Assembly (NCBI GenBank): GCA_050084515.1
Contig: CM114273.1
Span: 9,548,001-9,612,000 of the forward strand
Source of the DNA: Blasia pusilla
Taxonomy: Eukaryota; Marchantiophyta; Marchantiopsida; Blasiales
Reading direction: 5' to 3'
DNA: 64,000 nucleotides
Of the stretch, positions 9,801 to 19,659 are shown one piece after another (within the stretch, counting starts at the first letter, position 1; every line of letters starts with the position of its first letter). The notes under the pieces are model-generated. The model did not search any database. It had not been told where the DNA came from and saw nothing but the letters and a program-made list of their open reading frames with translations. A program made the translations under genes and the position numbers.

Positions 9801-12800
9801 ATGGGAAAGCTTTCAGGCCAACCAGATACTAGCATGGAATACAATGATGCAGGCATCAAGAGAAGTGCAAGGCAGATGGATGTCCAGCAAGGAGTCAAAC
9901 CTCCTCGAATGGACGGCTCAGAAGACAACTCTGGAATAGGAGCTAATCAATTTGAGGGCTGAAAACCTGCATATGAAGGACTTAGGTGCCTGTTTCAAAG
10001 AGGATAACACTCAGATAGGGAAGGTAATGCAAGAGTACCGCCTAACTGGGAACAACCCTGCAAATCCTAGTGGAACCTGGACAGAAGCAGTTGGCAAGCA
10101 CACGGCCACAACACAAATCACTGAGGTTGCAACACAAGTAGCCAAAGACGTAGCAAAAGAGGAAGCAGATAGAGTTATAGAACTCCAGGATAGGAAAACC
10201 AGGGAACTCAATCGAGTTATCATGGGATTGAACTTTACCAAAGAAGAAGATTGTAATTCAGTATTGCAAGAAAAGGTCCTCACAACTCTAGGGGTCACAC
10301 CAGCAGTCACCTTCACAGGGATCAGACTTGGGAAAGGAACAGGTGACCGACCAGCACCAATGTTGGTACAATTTGATCCCTCATAACGGGGACCAGTGAT
10401 GGAAACCAGGTTAGCCATCCTCCGCAGTAAAGCAGTCCTGAGAGGATCCACTATCCGGATCTTTCCAGATGTGACGACCAAGCAAAGAGCAGCTCTCCCT
10501 ATTGAAAGAGAAAAGGTTCTGGCTGCCCGCAGCAGGAGTCTTTGGAGTGAACTCAGGGAAGGAAAGGCCACAACACCAGTACCTAGAAAACACAACAATG
10601 CAGCAGCAATACTACAAACAGGAGTGGCAATGAGCGAAAAATCGGACTCCAACTAGGGAATTAGCAATTCTACAACATGAAACCAGGCCTTGGAGGTGAC
10701 AAACCTCCCTGACAAGACCTCCCTATAGGGAATGGTGGATGGGAAGGATATTACCAACCCATCCATTCAGACAGTTTTTCACAATTGTGGAGGACCATTC
10801 TGGTCTAAAGGCAATGGCATTACATATCTGGGCACAAACCTGGACCTCATCTTTTTTACTGAAACACATGAACATGACCCCAACCACATTCCCAATACAC
10901 AGGAGTTCCAGGTCCTAGCTATCTGCAACCCACTCACAAACAGCAACAACAAAGGACATGGTGGCCTGGCATGCTTGGTAGCTCCACGGTTACAGCCTTT
11001 TGTCTCCATAGCCGACATTGATGACGAAAAACACTTCTTTTGGGTCAAGGTCACCAAAGAAGCAGGCTTACCGAAAGATCTCCTCATTGCAGTTTGTTAC
11101 TTCAGTCCCACTGTGCTCAAAAGAGAATTCACACTATCCACTCACTCGATTGTTGCTGAACACTTACAAGCGACTGGTACGTAGGAAGAAACACAAATAC
11201 ATTGCCATCAAGATCACAGAGTTCACAGAACAGATGAAATACCAATCAGCCAAATTCTGGAGAATACTCAGGAATAGACAGAACAACATTCCACTCCAAG
11301 ATCTACAGATCTGGACCACATGTGGTACCCAACTTTACCACTCGAACACTGCTGCTCCCACCCACCCCTGGCCGAATGGGATTTGAGATTTACCGGACTT
11401 CTTCACTATTGAAGATATCACATCAGGTCTCAAAAGGCTCCATAACAAACCAGAAGATGACCTGGGGTGCCATGCTCAGATGTTCAAATTCGCAAGTGAG
11501 GCAATTGGCCCAACCCTTCGCAATGTTCTATACTGCAGTTCAACAAGGATTCCCACCAGAATGGCAAATGAATACAATCTACCCACTCCTCAAGGCTGGA
11601 GACCCTATGATATCATCCAACTACAGAAGGATCATGGTGAGCTCCCCCATGGCCAAACTGTATGGGCTGCTAAAAAGGAAAATCAGTGACTGGGCTGAAG
11701 AAAAGAAAGTGCGAGCCGGAGTACAAGCAGGTTTTTGACACACATATAGTACCCTGGATCACCTTCTCACACTCCGAGTACTGATTGAAGAAGCTTCCAA
11801 GTCCAGAATTGGTCACAAGCCTGGTAAATTGTTCAGCTGTTTTGTGGACTTCAAGAAGGCATTTAACACAGTTCCAAGAGCACTTCTTTGGAAACGACTT
11901 GAAGAGTTGGGTGTCCCACCACAACAACTTACAGCAATCAAGGTCTTATATGCTAAGGTGTTAGCACAGATTGCCATGAAGAAGGGCAGATCTGAAACTT
12001 CATCCTCCAACACCGGAGTTCAACAAGGATGCCCCCTCTCACCTACATTGTTTGGGCTCTACATTGACGAACTTGAGGAGGTGCTCTCCGAAGTGAATGG
12101 AGCTCCACCAGTGTTAGCATACTGCCTCATCCCCCTGCTGTTGTATGCAGGTATAGTTTTGATGTCTAGGACAGCACACGGGCTCCAACTTTACCTGAAT
12201 GCACTCTCAAGCTTCTGCAACAAATCGGGCATGGAAGTCAACTTGCTGAAAATGAAGATAATCATCTTTGGATCACAGCTCCCTACGCACAACGGTCACA
12301 CACTTTCATCTTCACCCAAGGACTGAGAAGGGAGGCTATTGGGATTGTGGGTGAGTACATATACCTGGGGGTACAACTCAAACCCAACGACCAGTGGAGA
12401 ACCAATGGAAGTCGCAACAAGATCAATGCAGGATTGAGGGGTCTACACATGCTGCAGTCCAACTGCAGAAGAATGGAACTCTGGTATATTCCACAAAAAC
12501 TCCATCTCTTCAAAGCTCTCATGATCCCAGCCACACTCTATGCATCGGAGGTGTGGGGCCCCAGCCCCAAGGCTTGGCCCAAGGTCTTGAGGTCACCCAG
12601 AAACCCTTCATGCGTCAGAGTCTGGGCATTAGGAAAACCACTCCCCACAACATTCTACTGGCTGAGTTCAGGGAGGTCCCAATGGAGATCCATGCTGTAA
12701 AAAATCTGATCACATTCCTCCAACACCTCCAGGATATCTGCGTGGACGATCCCAGTCGTCTCTCAGCCAGAGCCTTTGAGGTTTCTAAAAGTAGTGCGAC

Positions 12801-13863
12801 TCTTGGTGCAAAAAATTGGTACTATGACTGCAAGGAGTGGTTCATGAAATGGGGAACCTCCATCTATGACCTGCCTACGGCCACCCACCAGGACCTGGCT
12901 GAACAATTACACAGCAATTACATTTCCACCAACTGGGGTCAGCACCAGCAGCTTTGGGAAACCAGGGAGAATACATCACACAAAAATGGAGAAAGAATGA
13001 GGCGCTATCACACCCTCATGAACACCGGCAGATCCATGCAGCAAGCCTCTTACATCTCTGCCCCCATTCCCACTAAGTTATGTCGTACAATAGCGAGACT
13101 CAGATGTGGCTCAACTGACCTTGAGATTGAGAAAGGAAAATTCTCACAGAAAAGGGAGGACAGATTGTGTAGATTATGCAACTCGGGGCTCATTGATGAT
13201 GAACATCATTACCTCTTTGACTGCACCTTTCACAGTCACATTAGGCTTGACTTCCCGGATCTCTTTGCTCACCTGGCCCTCAAGGTCTCCGAATTCATGG
13301 CTAGGCAGAATCAGATTCAGATTGCTGAATTCTTGCGCAGTTGTGAAGACTAGGGAAAATCACCTGGCTCAAAGGACCTCTTAGGCCCTTGCTGGTGCAT
13401 TGCTTGGTCTTTCTTCAAATTGTTGTTAATTCTCAAATCTAACTCCCATGGCCCTGTGGGGTTCACATGGACAATTAATCTATTCATTCATTCATTCTCT
13501 TTGGAGTAATGAAGAATTTCTTGAGATTTCCATGACTATACTGCATTCTCTAGGGCTTCCTTGTGATTCAAGTGAAGTGGAAACTTAATCCCTATCAGGG
13601 AAAACCTCTTAATGGAAGGTCCGGATGAGAAGGCTGTTTTTTTACATGTGATCACAAACTTTCCCCTCCCTCAATTTATTGTTAACTCACAGTGCACCAC
13701 AGAAAGACTTTGTCGTGTTAGTAGAGAGATCACCTGCTGGAAATTTCTAAACTGGGTTTGGAAATTGACCTTGCAGGGAATTACGAATACTGTTGGAGCT
13801 TTTCCAGGCATCTTTGGAGTGGCATTTACTGGCTACGTTCTTGATCAGACGAAGTCTTGGACT
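6867..13863 (+). CDS. PHT4/SLC17-type anion (phosphate) transporter, 3' exons of a host gene
   Basis: Six exons with canonical GT-AG junctions and consistent phase: 6867-6982, 7081-7117, 7359-7454, 7882-8023, 8301-8353, 13777-13863. The spliced peptide reads IPWRAFFREPAVWAMMYAHF, CGNWGHYNLLSWFPTYFS, EELNLDLTNAAL, VSLLPPLGSVLVAG, ADYLISKGVDTTF, VRKLCQTIAF, LYCTHQDISPKYASILL and GITNTVGAFPGIFGVAFTGY. This is the C-terminal half of the major-facilitator PHT4 family, which moves inorganic phosphate or other organic anions across plastid or Golgi-type membranes; hydrophobic helices are evident. No stop or frameshift occurs in any exon, so the gene is probably live. The 5' exons lie beyond the LINE cluster and possibly outside the window. 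The fifth intron (8354-13776) holds the plus-strand LINE and the sixth holds repeat A. The exact subfamily (PHT4;1 to 4;6) is not resolved. Confidence 0.88.
7789..7818. repeat. Perfect 30-bp palindrome
   Basis: Two 15-bp arms, AATAGAACTCGATGC and GCATCGAGTTCTATT, meet with no spacer inside the intron before the 7882 exon of the transporter gene. It is not related in sequence to the GCAACCCGTCGG family. Confidence 0.9.
8840..9065 (+). mobile_element. Short LINE-A derivative: 5'-type monomer joined to the 3' tail
   Basis: The left part (about 8852-9000: AAGATTTCAGGCC, CTTGGGCGACCCTGTCTAC, GAGACGATTTTG) resembles the units at 9082-9235 and, more weakly, 9310-9445, which lead into LINE-A copy 2. 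The right part is the family 3' end (CCCATGGCCCTGTGGGTCC, GTGGACAATAAATC) with an ATTC-repeat tail at 9042-9060. Together this looks like a non-autonomous internal-deletion derivative, or a severely truncated LINE, lying head to tail with copy 2. Confidence 0.55.
9661..10656 (+). pseudogene. LINE-A ORF1 protein, copy 2
   Basis: One reading frame broken by TAG at 9937-9939 (copy 1 has a sense codon, TTA) and TAA at 10384-10386 (copy 1 has CAA). It retains an N-terminal segment missing from copy 1 (MTSVMYLAPKQMKWTIGEIK onward), then the coiled coil and the RRM-like core (GVTPAVTFTGIRLGKGTG). The C-terminus ends early at MSEKSDSN relative to copy 1. It is predicted to be the RNA-binding LINE protein, now non-functional. 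Confidence 0.7.
10732..13353 (+). pseudogene. LINE-A ORF2 (endonuclease-RT), copy 2, deleted and frameshifted
   Basis: The endonuclease N-terminus (MVDGKDITNPS, ETHEHDP) runs to VLKREF at about 11130. It then jumps directly to YKRLVRRKKHKYIAIK, skipping about 790 bp present in copy 1 that encode GDFNGR and SDHEPL. The RT follows in pieces (11322-11738, 11829-12326): FVDFKKAFNTVPR, GVQQGCPLSPTLFGLYID, but the catalytic YADD is reduced to YAG by a 3-bp loss at about 12147. The C-terminal part (12394-13353) is continuous through the site where copy 1 carries its insertion, and ends with RLCRLCNSG and EHHYLFDC. Both enzymatic activities are therefore lost. Confidence 0.85.
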
Positions 13864-13993
13864 GTAAGTAGACAATCCTTTCAGAAAATTAGCGAACATT
13901 TGCGTATGTTATTGGACATTTCAACTGTGAAGTAATATTGACCCGCCATTAGGAACTGGACTGGACAGTTCTACATCAAAAGGCATGTTTTGT

Positions 13994-14607
13994 CTTTTTA
14001 GAATCAGAGTTTCTCTACAACCTAGCTATTACAAGCACACTTAGTGCAATAGCAACCACTCAGGTTAGATTGTAGAGGAAAGAGCTAGACAACCTGCATC
14101 ACCAGATCACCTTGCATTCTCAAGCACACTTAGTGCAATAGCAACCACTCAGGTTAGCAGCAGTAGACATCTCAATAGCAACCACTCAGGTTAGTACTAC
14201 TATACACCTTGTATCACAAGACTCACTGAACTCCTCAAGTCAGCAGACCTCTCAGTCAGCAGCAAGCAGCAGCACACTGAACTACTAAGGTCAGAAGCAC
14301 AATCCACTCAGGTAAGCAAAGCACACTCAGTGCTTCTCAATCAGCTCCTCAGCTCAGAGAGTTGTGTCCAGAAAGGTGTAAGAGAATGTAAATTCGCAGG
14401 GCACCCTCAGAGGGTTATATACAGCCAAGAGAATGAGTTTCTAAGTTTTAGGGTTTTTAGGGTTAGGGCCTGCCGCCCATAGTAATTCTCAGAATTACTG
14501 AGGTAACTCTATGGTAACAAGAAATTACTATTTACTGTGGTAAAACACTAAGTTACTATAGTAATTCTATCAGTTACTTTTCACTATAGTAAACTCCAAG
14601 TTACTAT
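13994..14607 (+). repeat. Repeat A, right copy (LTR-like)
   Basis: 13994-14343 is the inverse of 1-355. Beyond it, 14344-14607 holds GGTTATATACAGCC (possible TATA region), AAACCCT-like AT-rich sequence and short alternating motifs such as TAGTAATTC and TTACTATAG that could pair with each other. No open frame is present. It lies in the last intron of the PHT4-like gene, between the exon ending at 13863 and the candidate exon at 15996. End points are approximate. Confidence 0.55.
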
Positions 14608-15785
14608 GTTTTACGACATGTCTCATGGAATCTCTGTCTCATATCACGGCTATTTTCCACCATCGCTGCTCTTGAATTCAGATTTCTTGAGTTGTGAAAC
14701 GGTAATCTCACCACCGTTGTAATCATTGTTTCTGGGGAGGATTTGATCGTATGATGTGCTACATTGAACTCATGTGGCGACTCGTTTAATGTGGCAGCTA
14801 GCACTATTTGCGCCTTCCATGTTCTTCTACGTGAGTGGTGTATTGATTTGGAATGTATTTGCCAGCAGCAAACCAAAAGACTTCTAGCTGTTTCCTTCCC
14901 TAGTTTCTCTTTTGTGAAAAGAGCTACACATTCTCCACCAGATCGATTGGCTCGTGTTCTAGTTAACTTCCGAGGTAGTTCTTGTTGACAGTGTAAATAG
15001 ATGATTCTTTTTCTGGTGTGCATGAAGTCTCCACAAGATTCATTCCATGTAAACACTTGAACAGAGGATTGGGCTTGCCATTCTGATGGTGCGGAACTCC
15101 CAAGGGTATTTACAACAACTGATACGTCAATGCAAAGACAAAAAAAATAGAGTAGTGAATGAGAGTGATTGTTCTAGCAGTATCATTGTAGCATAGTTCC
15201 CACTTGCAATTTCCTTCTCTTAGAGCTTCGTAATGTTGGCAGAAATGAGTGCATAGCCTACCATGTGTAAGTTGACTTTTGATGTGGCTAGAACTGAATG
15301 AATCACACCAACATGACCGATTGTTACTACATGAGTGTTGAAATGAAGTAAATCAACACAGTTTGCTTGAGCTCAATGGACCTTTTAGTTCGAGTCTCCA
15401 ATGATATTACAAATCAGTCGAGATTATTGCAACTTGTGATTTACTACTCGGATTTCAAAACTATCCTATTATCGGAGAGTGCTCTTTTATTTTGCAAATT
15501 CCTCGACACTTGGCACTTTCAGCCAAATTTGATTTGAAATGATTGAAAACCAAGTATGGGTGGTAATGTAAATTGGTGGGTTTATAAAGAAATGTTTAGC
15601 TTCTTGTGGATGCATGTGCATTTTGAAATGTCAAAATTAGCCGATTAATTACTTTTCAGCTTGTGGGCATCAATTAGTCTATTCTTGTTTGACGAAAGTG
15701 CTATTCAAGGCTAAACTCTATGACTGAGAATATCCCAATATAGTGAATCTGGTATAATGAAATCAAACTCTGAAAAAACTGTGGG
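14608..15785. other. Intronic or intergenic sequence, nothing recognised
   Basis: A 150-codon minus-strand open frame (14604-15056) is present, but it has no recognisable domain, no promoter and no homologue elsewhere in the window, so it is not called as a gene. The rest is AT-rich with no repeats shared with the window. Confidence 0.5.
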
Positions 15786-15957
15786 ATTGTTTAATAAATG
15801 AACAAAATAGTGCAAAAATATTCACGCAAAAAGTTTCCTCTCTTCAACCCAACGGAAACTCTCTTAAAAAAAAAGTATCTATTTCTGTTGAAGGTAGTTT
15901 CCTCTCTCCTCTCTCCTCTCTTCCTCTCCTCTTACCGCACCTCGCTTGGATCTATTG
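15786..15957 (+). mobile_element. Terminal fragment of element E
   Basis: It matches the reverse complement of 45007-45225 and 58852-59035: CTGTGGGATTGTTTAATAAATG, CTCTTCAACCCAACGGAAAC, then a polypyrimidine run and CTCTTACCGCACCTC. The shared end (GAGGTGCGGTAAGAGG read inward) is the same in all three places, so it marks an element terminus. Only about 170 bp is present here and no coding part. It lies next to the candidate last exon of the PHT4-like gene. Confidence 0.7.
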
Positions 15958-15995
15958 CTATAGTACTCCATTCGATACGAACTTGCGCAAACCAG

Positions 15996-16112
15996 ACTAA
16001 TCTCGACACAATGGGCACAATCATGTTTTCTTTATCATCATTGTACAATGTCGTTTCGTTATATGGAAGCACAGAACAACGACCGTTCCTCTGGATTTTA
16101 GTAATGAGTTAA
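15996..16112 (+). CDS. Candidate last exon of the PHT4-like gene
   Basis: An acceptor (GCAAACCAG at 15995) starts a phase-0 exon, which fits the phase-0 donor at 13864. It encodes GTIMFSLSSLYNVVSLYGST, then EQRPF and a stop at about 16112. SLC17/PHT4 proteins end in a helix followed by a short G/S-S/T-x-E motif, and SLYGSTEQRPF is compatible with that. The match is short and the preceding residues (TNLDTM) are unconvincing, so this is a hypothesis. The element-E end lies 40 bp upstream. Confidence 0.3.
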   Translation, partial: TNLDTMGTIMFSLSSLYNVVSLYGSTEQRPFLWILVMS

Positions 16113-16397
16113 GATTGTACACTGAACAACTCAGTTTGTGAACACAGGCTCTCATGTGTTCATCCTCCCTTTTCTCCTTTCTTCACTGTAAAAATCAATG
16201 GGACATTCATCATTTAAATGGAGGTTCAACATACTTCAATAACTATGCCAAAGTATAATGTTTTTAATGCCTTGGAGTAAAAAGGCCCGCTGTATTAGGG
16301 TAAAAATAATACAACCATATATGAATACCACGATTCAGGTGCTCATCTTGGAAAAAACAGGAACCCACCATAAATGTGAGCTCGACCTTGAGAAGTA
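16113..16397. other. Intergenic gap, nothing recognised
   Basis: AT-rich spacer between the candidate transporter end and the C-terminal part of the minus-strand transposase gene. It contains TTTGTGAACACAGG (16136), which resembles part of the hairpin at 18413, but has no coding or regulatory call. Confidence 0.4.
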
Positions 16398-18536
16398 TTA
16401 TGGTACTTGTTGGGAGTCAACAACTACGACAGAGTTGGGTGGGGCAGGAACTAGCCCAAGCGCTCCTTGGGTCTCAATGCCCGTTGTGACTACATCGGAC
16501 TCACGAACCAAGTCTTCAGTGTGAAAAAGGCTGTCCAGGATGGCATCGATTTTGGATCTCTTCATATGACTGACTGTTTTGTAAGTATGATGAGGCGTGG
16601 AGTTCACTAGAGGCCACACTAGATCAGGCCGATCCTGCTCCATGGGATTGTCAAGTTGGCTCACCAAAGCTTCCAAATCCAAAGAACTGCACGCTTCTGC
16701 TTCCAAATCAGCTTCCATATTTTGAAACTTGCCTTTCTTCACCTTATGGAAGGATTCCACTTGGTGCTTATCTGTGGTAGGCCAATTGCTACAAACGGTC
16801 GATGTTCTCCTTCTCTCATGCATGTGCTCGTGCCAATCTATTCTACGATGAAGGCGACGATCATTTTGGCCACTATTGGCATAAATGGCTATGGAAAGTG
16901 GACTACAGTATCATGGACGTTGGCAGAAGTGTGAGTATTTGTCTCAATTTTGGCCTTTAGGTTCAAGATTGATCCTAAATCTTTGTGCAAGAGTTGAAAA
17001 AGATGCTCAAGTAGGACATCAGAAAACGAGACTCCGAGAGTTGGGTGTATACACTTCTCCATCATTTCTTGAACCTGTTCCGTGGTTGTACGTGGAGAGT
17101 TTGAGTGTATCATATAGGAGCATCTCCAATATAACCATCTTCTCCGGTTGTCTCTGTCCATTCACTATCCACCACTTGATCCTCATCCAATTGCTTCTCG
17201 AACAATTTTTCCAAGCCTCCTGCTTTGCTTCCAAAGCGTATACCTAGAAAAGATAAGAGGTCCACTTCAGTGTGCCCACATAACAGGAGGCATTTCACCT
17301 GCATGGCCGCGGCATATGTCAATTCAAACCTTTGTCTTCCTTGCGCTACCCTAAACATGGGAAAAAACTCATGCATTTTAAGGGGAATTGAGAGGGGGTG
17401 GGATACCTGGTGTTTACAAGTGAACCCTTTGTTGGCATGTGCAGGCTGCATCTTTAGTGTCATAATCCACAACATCATGCCATACTTCTGACTTTGACAT
17501 GCTCTTCACCTGAGCGCACCGCCGCCCATTCAAGGAATGAAACGTGACATGATCTTCAGGTATAGTTTTAGCCCTCTGGATGGCCATAAGCATGACCTTC
17601 TGTATAGCCTTGTTTCTTACCATGCCCTCACGTTTCAAAAAGCCCATGTACCAGAAGAAATCTTCTATTTCTCCAATGAGTATTTGCACTAGCCATATGA
17701 GCTTCCTTTTTGGCTTCGTTGGCATGCTTGATGTAAGGTGCATTTTAAGAGTGTGGTGCCACCTCTCTACGGCAACATTAGTATCTTGGTTGGACCTTGC
17801 ATACTTACGGTATCCTTTTGCCCATGTGACTATCTTCGGATGCCAATAGCTAACATAATATTTGAGAAAGTGAAGCTCTGTCCCTACCCACTTCCTCATG
17901 AATCAGTAAGATGCATCCACTGGATCTGCAATAAGTACAAATGGATAATAGGTTACAAGTTGGAACCTTTAACGATGACACCACCTCAATAAATAAATAA
18001 AGTGTGGAAGCAAACGCGGATAATCTGCAATAACATACCTTCATCACGGCTGTACATAACACCACCCAAGTCTCTATTCATGTCTGCTTTTGTAATCGGG
18101 CAACGCACTCCTTGATGTAAATTCTTTAACCAATTTTTTCTCACATACCACAGATATAGGTCAATATGAACCCCCGAAAAAACTTCTTTGATTGCAAATT
18201 GCTCCTCTTTAGAGTCATCGACAATGAAGCAAGATGGCTTCCAAGCGTCAAAAGTTTTATCTGCGCCATCTTTCCCTGCATACATGTCTGCCCAATCCTT
18301 GATATGAGACAATATGTCCACCAGATCATTATGCTGATGTCGTTGAAGGATAGCCCAAACCAGGGGCAACCCGTTCTGAAACTTGTCAAATCCCAACAAT
18401 GTGAATAGTTGGTACTGTGAACACAGGAAAAAAATTGTTTATGTGTTCACAGTAACAAGGAGGTAAAGGCCTACTACCTTTACCTCCTTTGCGACGGTGG
18501 TTAGAATCATAAACCTCATTAGGCAAAGAGCTCCAG
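16398..18536 (-). pseudogene. Mutator-like (MULE) transposase with SWIM finger, 3' part
   Basis: Read on the minus strand. First comes VYDSNHRRKG, which includes the likely first catalytic Asp. After a 70-bp intron come YQLFTLLGFDKFQNGLPLVW and CFIVDDSKEEQFAIKEVF (second acidic region), then HIDLYLWYVRKNW, the His/Trp signature of MULE transposases. Next are WHHTLKMHL-type sequence (TNVAVERWHH, 17414-17899) and a SWIM finger, CTCQQ with GFTCKHQ, split by a frame change at about 17420. The acidic tail runs to 16398. Introns near 17900-18030 and 17100-17420 are inferred from frame shifts. The N-terminal part lies at 28784-29070, displaced by the retrotransposon inserted at 18537. Mobile MULE origin is likelier than a domesticated FAR1-type gene because it is broken and nested. 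Confidence 0.75.
18413..18489. repeat. Two adjacent perfect hairpins filling a short intron
   Basis: Hairpin 1: arms TACTGTGAACACA (18413-18425) and TGTGTTCACAGTA (18442-18454). Hairpin 2: arms AAGGAGGTAAAGG (18457-18469) and CCTTTACCTCCTT (18477-18489). On the minus strand they almost exactly make up the 70-bp transposase intron: the donor GTAAAGG lies in one arm of hairpin 2 and the acceptor TTCACAG in one arm of hairpin 1. Confidence 0.85.
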
Positions 18537-18745
18537 TGTCACGTCTTTTAGGATAGATCGGTGAGATCTAATAGAGCGCCTTCATGAGTAGTGGAGGACA
18601 CGCCCAGTAGATCGAGGGTGACCTGCGGAGGATCTTGGAAACTTGAGATAGCAGGTTTCCCCTTCGTTTCGGCTCATTTGGAGCCATATTGAGGAACTTA
18701 CTATTTTAGGTAAGTACCATTTTGAGTATATGATTGACTTTCATT
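18537..18745 (+). repeat. 5' LTR remnant of the PHD-finger gypsy element
   Basis: It matches 28132-28345 (TCTTTTAGGATAGATCGGTG, GAGCGCCTTCATGAGTAG, CCCCTTCGTTTCGGCTC, AAGTACCATTTTGAGTATAT). After 18745 it diverges from the 3' copy, so the rest of the LTR is lost or replaced. Confidence 0.75.
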
Positions 18746-19659
18746 ATTCTTTGCATTTGCCAATTTTTCGTGTGGAAGAGTGGCGCGCGGAAGCGCTGCC
18801 CAATTTTTGATAGGGATTGAGTATGGGGGCAGGTTGCCCCATGCTGGTGCTCTCGAGAGCACCATGTAGCTTGCTGATTTGTATTTTTACAGATGTTACA
18901 TTTTTGTTGGGAGAAACCAGCGCGGGAGCGCTGCCGAATTTTGTGTAGGAGAAAGAGACATTGGGCTTTACGACAGTCCCTGTAAGTTTTTACTGAAATG
19001 TCCAATTCTAAATATTTTTTGATGCTGGCGTAGATCGTGAAGCTGTGCACGCTGTGCAACAAACAATGCGCAATTTAGAGTTGCGAGCAAAAAGTTATGG
19101 TCAATCTTGTAAAGCTGCCGTTGCTAGGCAATTTTTAGGGTTAAATTGTGCAAACCCTAAATCAGCCGCCACACCGGCGGCGGCCGTCGCCATCATAGTC
19201 ACCGTCAATGGTCGACGGTTGACGGTCAATGGTCAACCGTCATCGTCGACGGTCAATCGTCACCGTCATCGGTCGGCCGTCACCATCAGCGGTCAACCGT
19301 CACTGTCAATGGTCCATCGTCCATTGTCCACCCTTTGGGTGCCATTGCCGCCATTACGGAGTGGAGGGTCTTCCACGACGTTCGTTGATTCCTTGACTTG
19401 CGTCGCCACCACGTACTTTGTTTTGGCCGCCACCGTCATCGCAGTTTCTTCATCAACTAGTGATGGCAGATGACCTCCGGTTATGGTGTTTGAGTTTTGA
19501 TTTCATGCTGCTATGTTGTGATTGGTAGCCGCTCGACGACGATCGAGTATTGTGCCGCGGACGCCGTGAGTCGCAACGCCGCCGATTGCCGTCTTTGTGC
19601 CGCTCGGGCCGCGACCGACCTTCTCTCGATCGCATGAGCCGCACCGTCATTGTGGAGCA
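18746..19659 (+). other. 5' internal region of the gypsy element, including a CGTC-rich repeat (19195-19330)
   Basis: No recognisable protein domain. 19195-19330 is a degenerate short-period repeat of the type GGTCAACCGTCA / CCGTCATCGGTC. It creates an open frame (19045-19473) that is low complexity and not called as a gene. 18775-18940 carries two GGAAGCGCTGCC / GGGAGCGCTGCC palindromic motifs about 130 bp apart. Confidence 0.45.

Larger units (their letters stand above)
9066..13500 (+). mobile_element. LINE-A retrotransposon, copy 2 (defective)
   Basis: Plus-strand copy in the fifth intron of the PHT4-like gene. Its order is leader with monomer-like units (9080-9480), ORF1 (9661-10656), ORF2 (10732-13353), 3' UTR and an ATTC tail (13479-13496). 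The motif ATTCATTCATTCTCTTT occurs both just before the leader (9050-9065) and at the 3' end (13484-13503), so it may be the target duplication, though tail sequence makes this ambiguous. The copy cannot be autonomous: ORF1 has two stops, the endonuclease catalytic half is deleted, and the RT active site is damaged. Confidence 0.85.

Noticed and set aside
1-14343. Repeat A copies as terminal inverted repeats of one 14-kb transposon
   Set aside because: The interval contains host exons and unrelated LINEs, and the left copy runs off the window. Two independent insertions are simpler.
14604-15056. 150-codon minus-strand open frame as a gene
   Set aside because: No recognisable domain, no promoter or splice context, no relative elsewhere in the window; it lies in a host intron rich in repeats.
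19045-19473. Open frame in the CGTC-rich repeat as a gene
   Set aside because: Low complexity (repeated VNGR/TVN-type peptide from a short-period DNA repeat) within the 5' region of a decayed retroelement.
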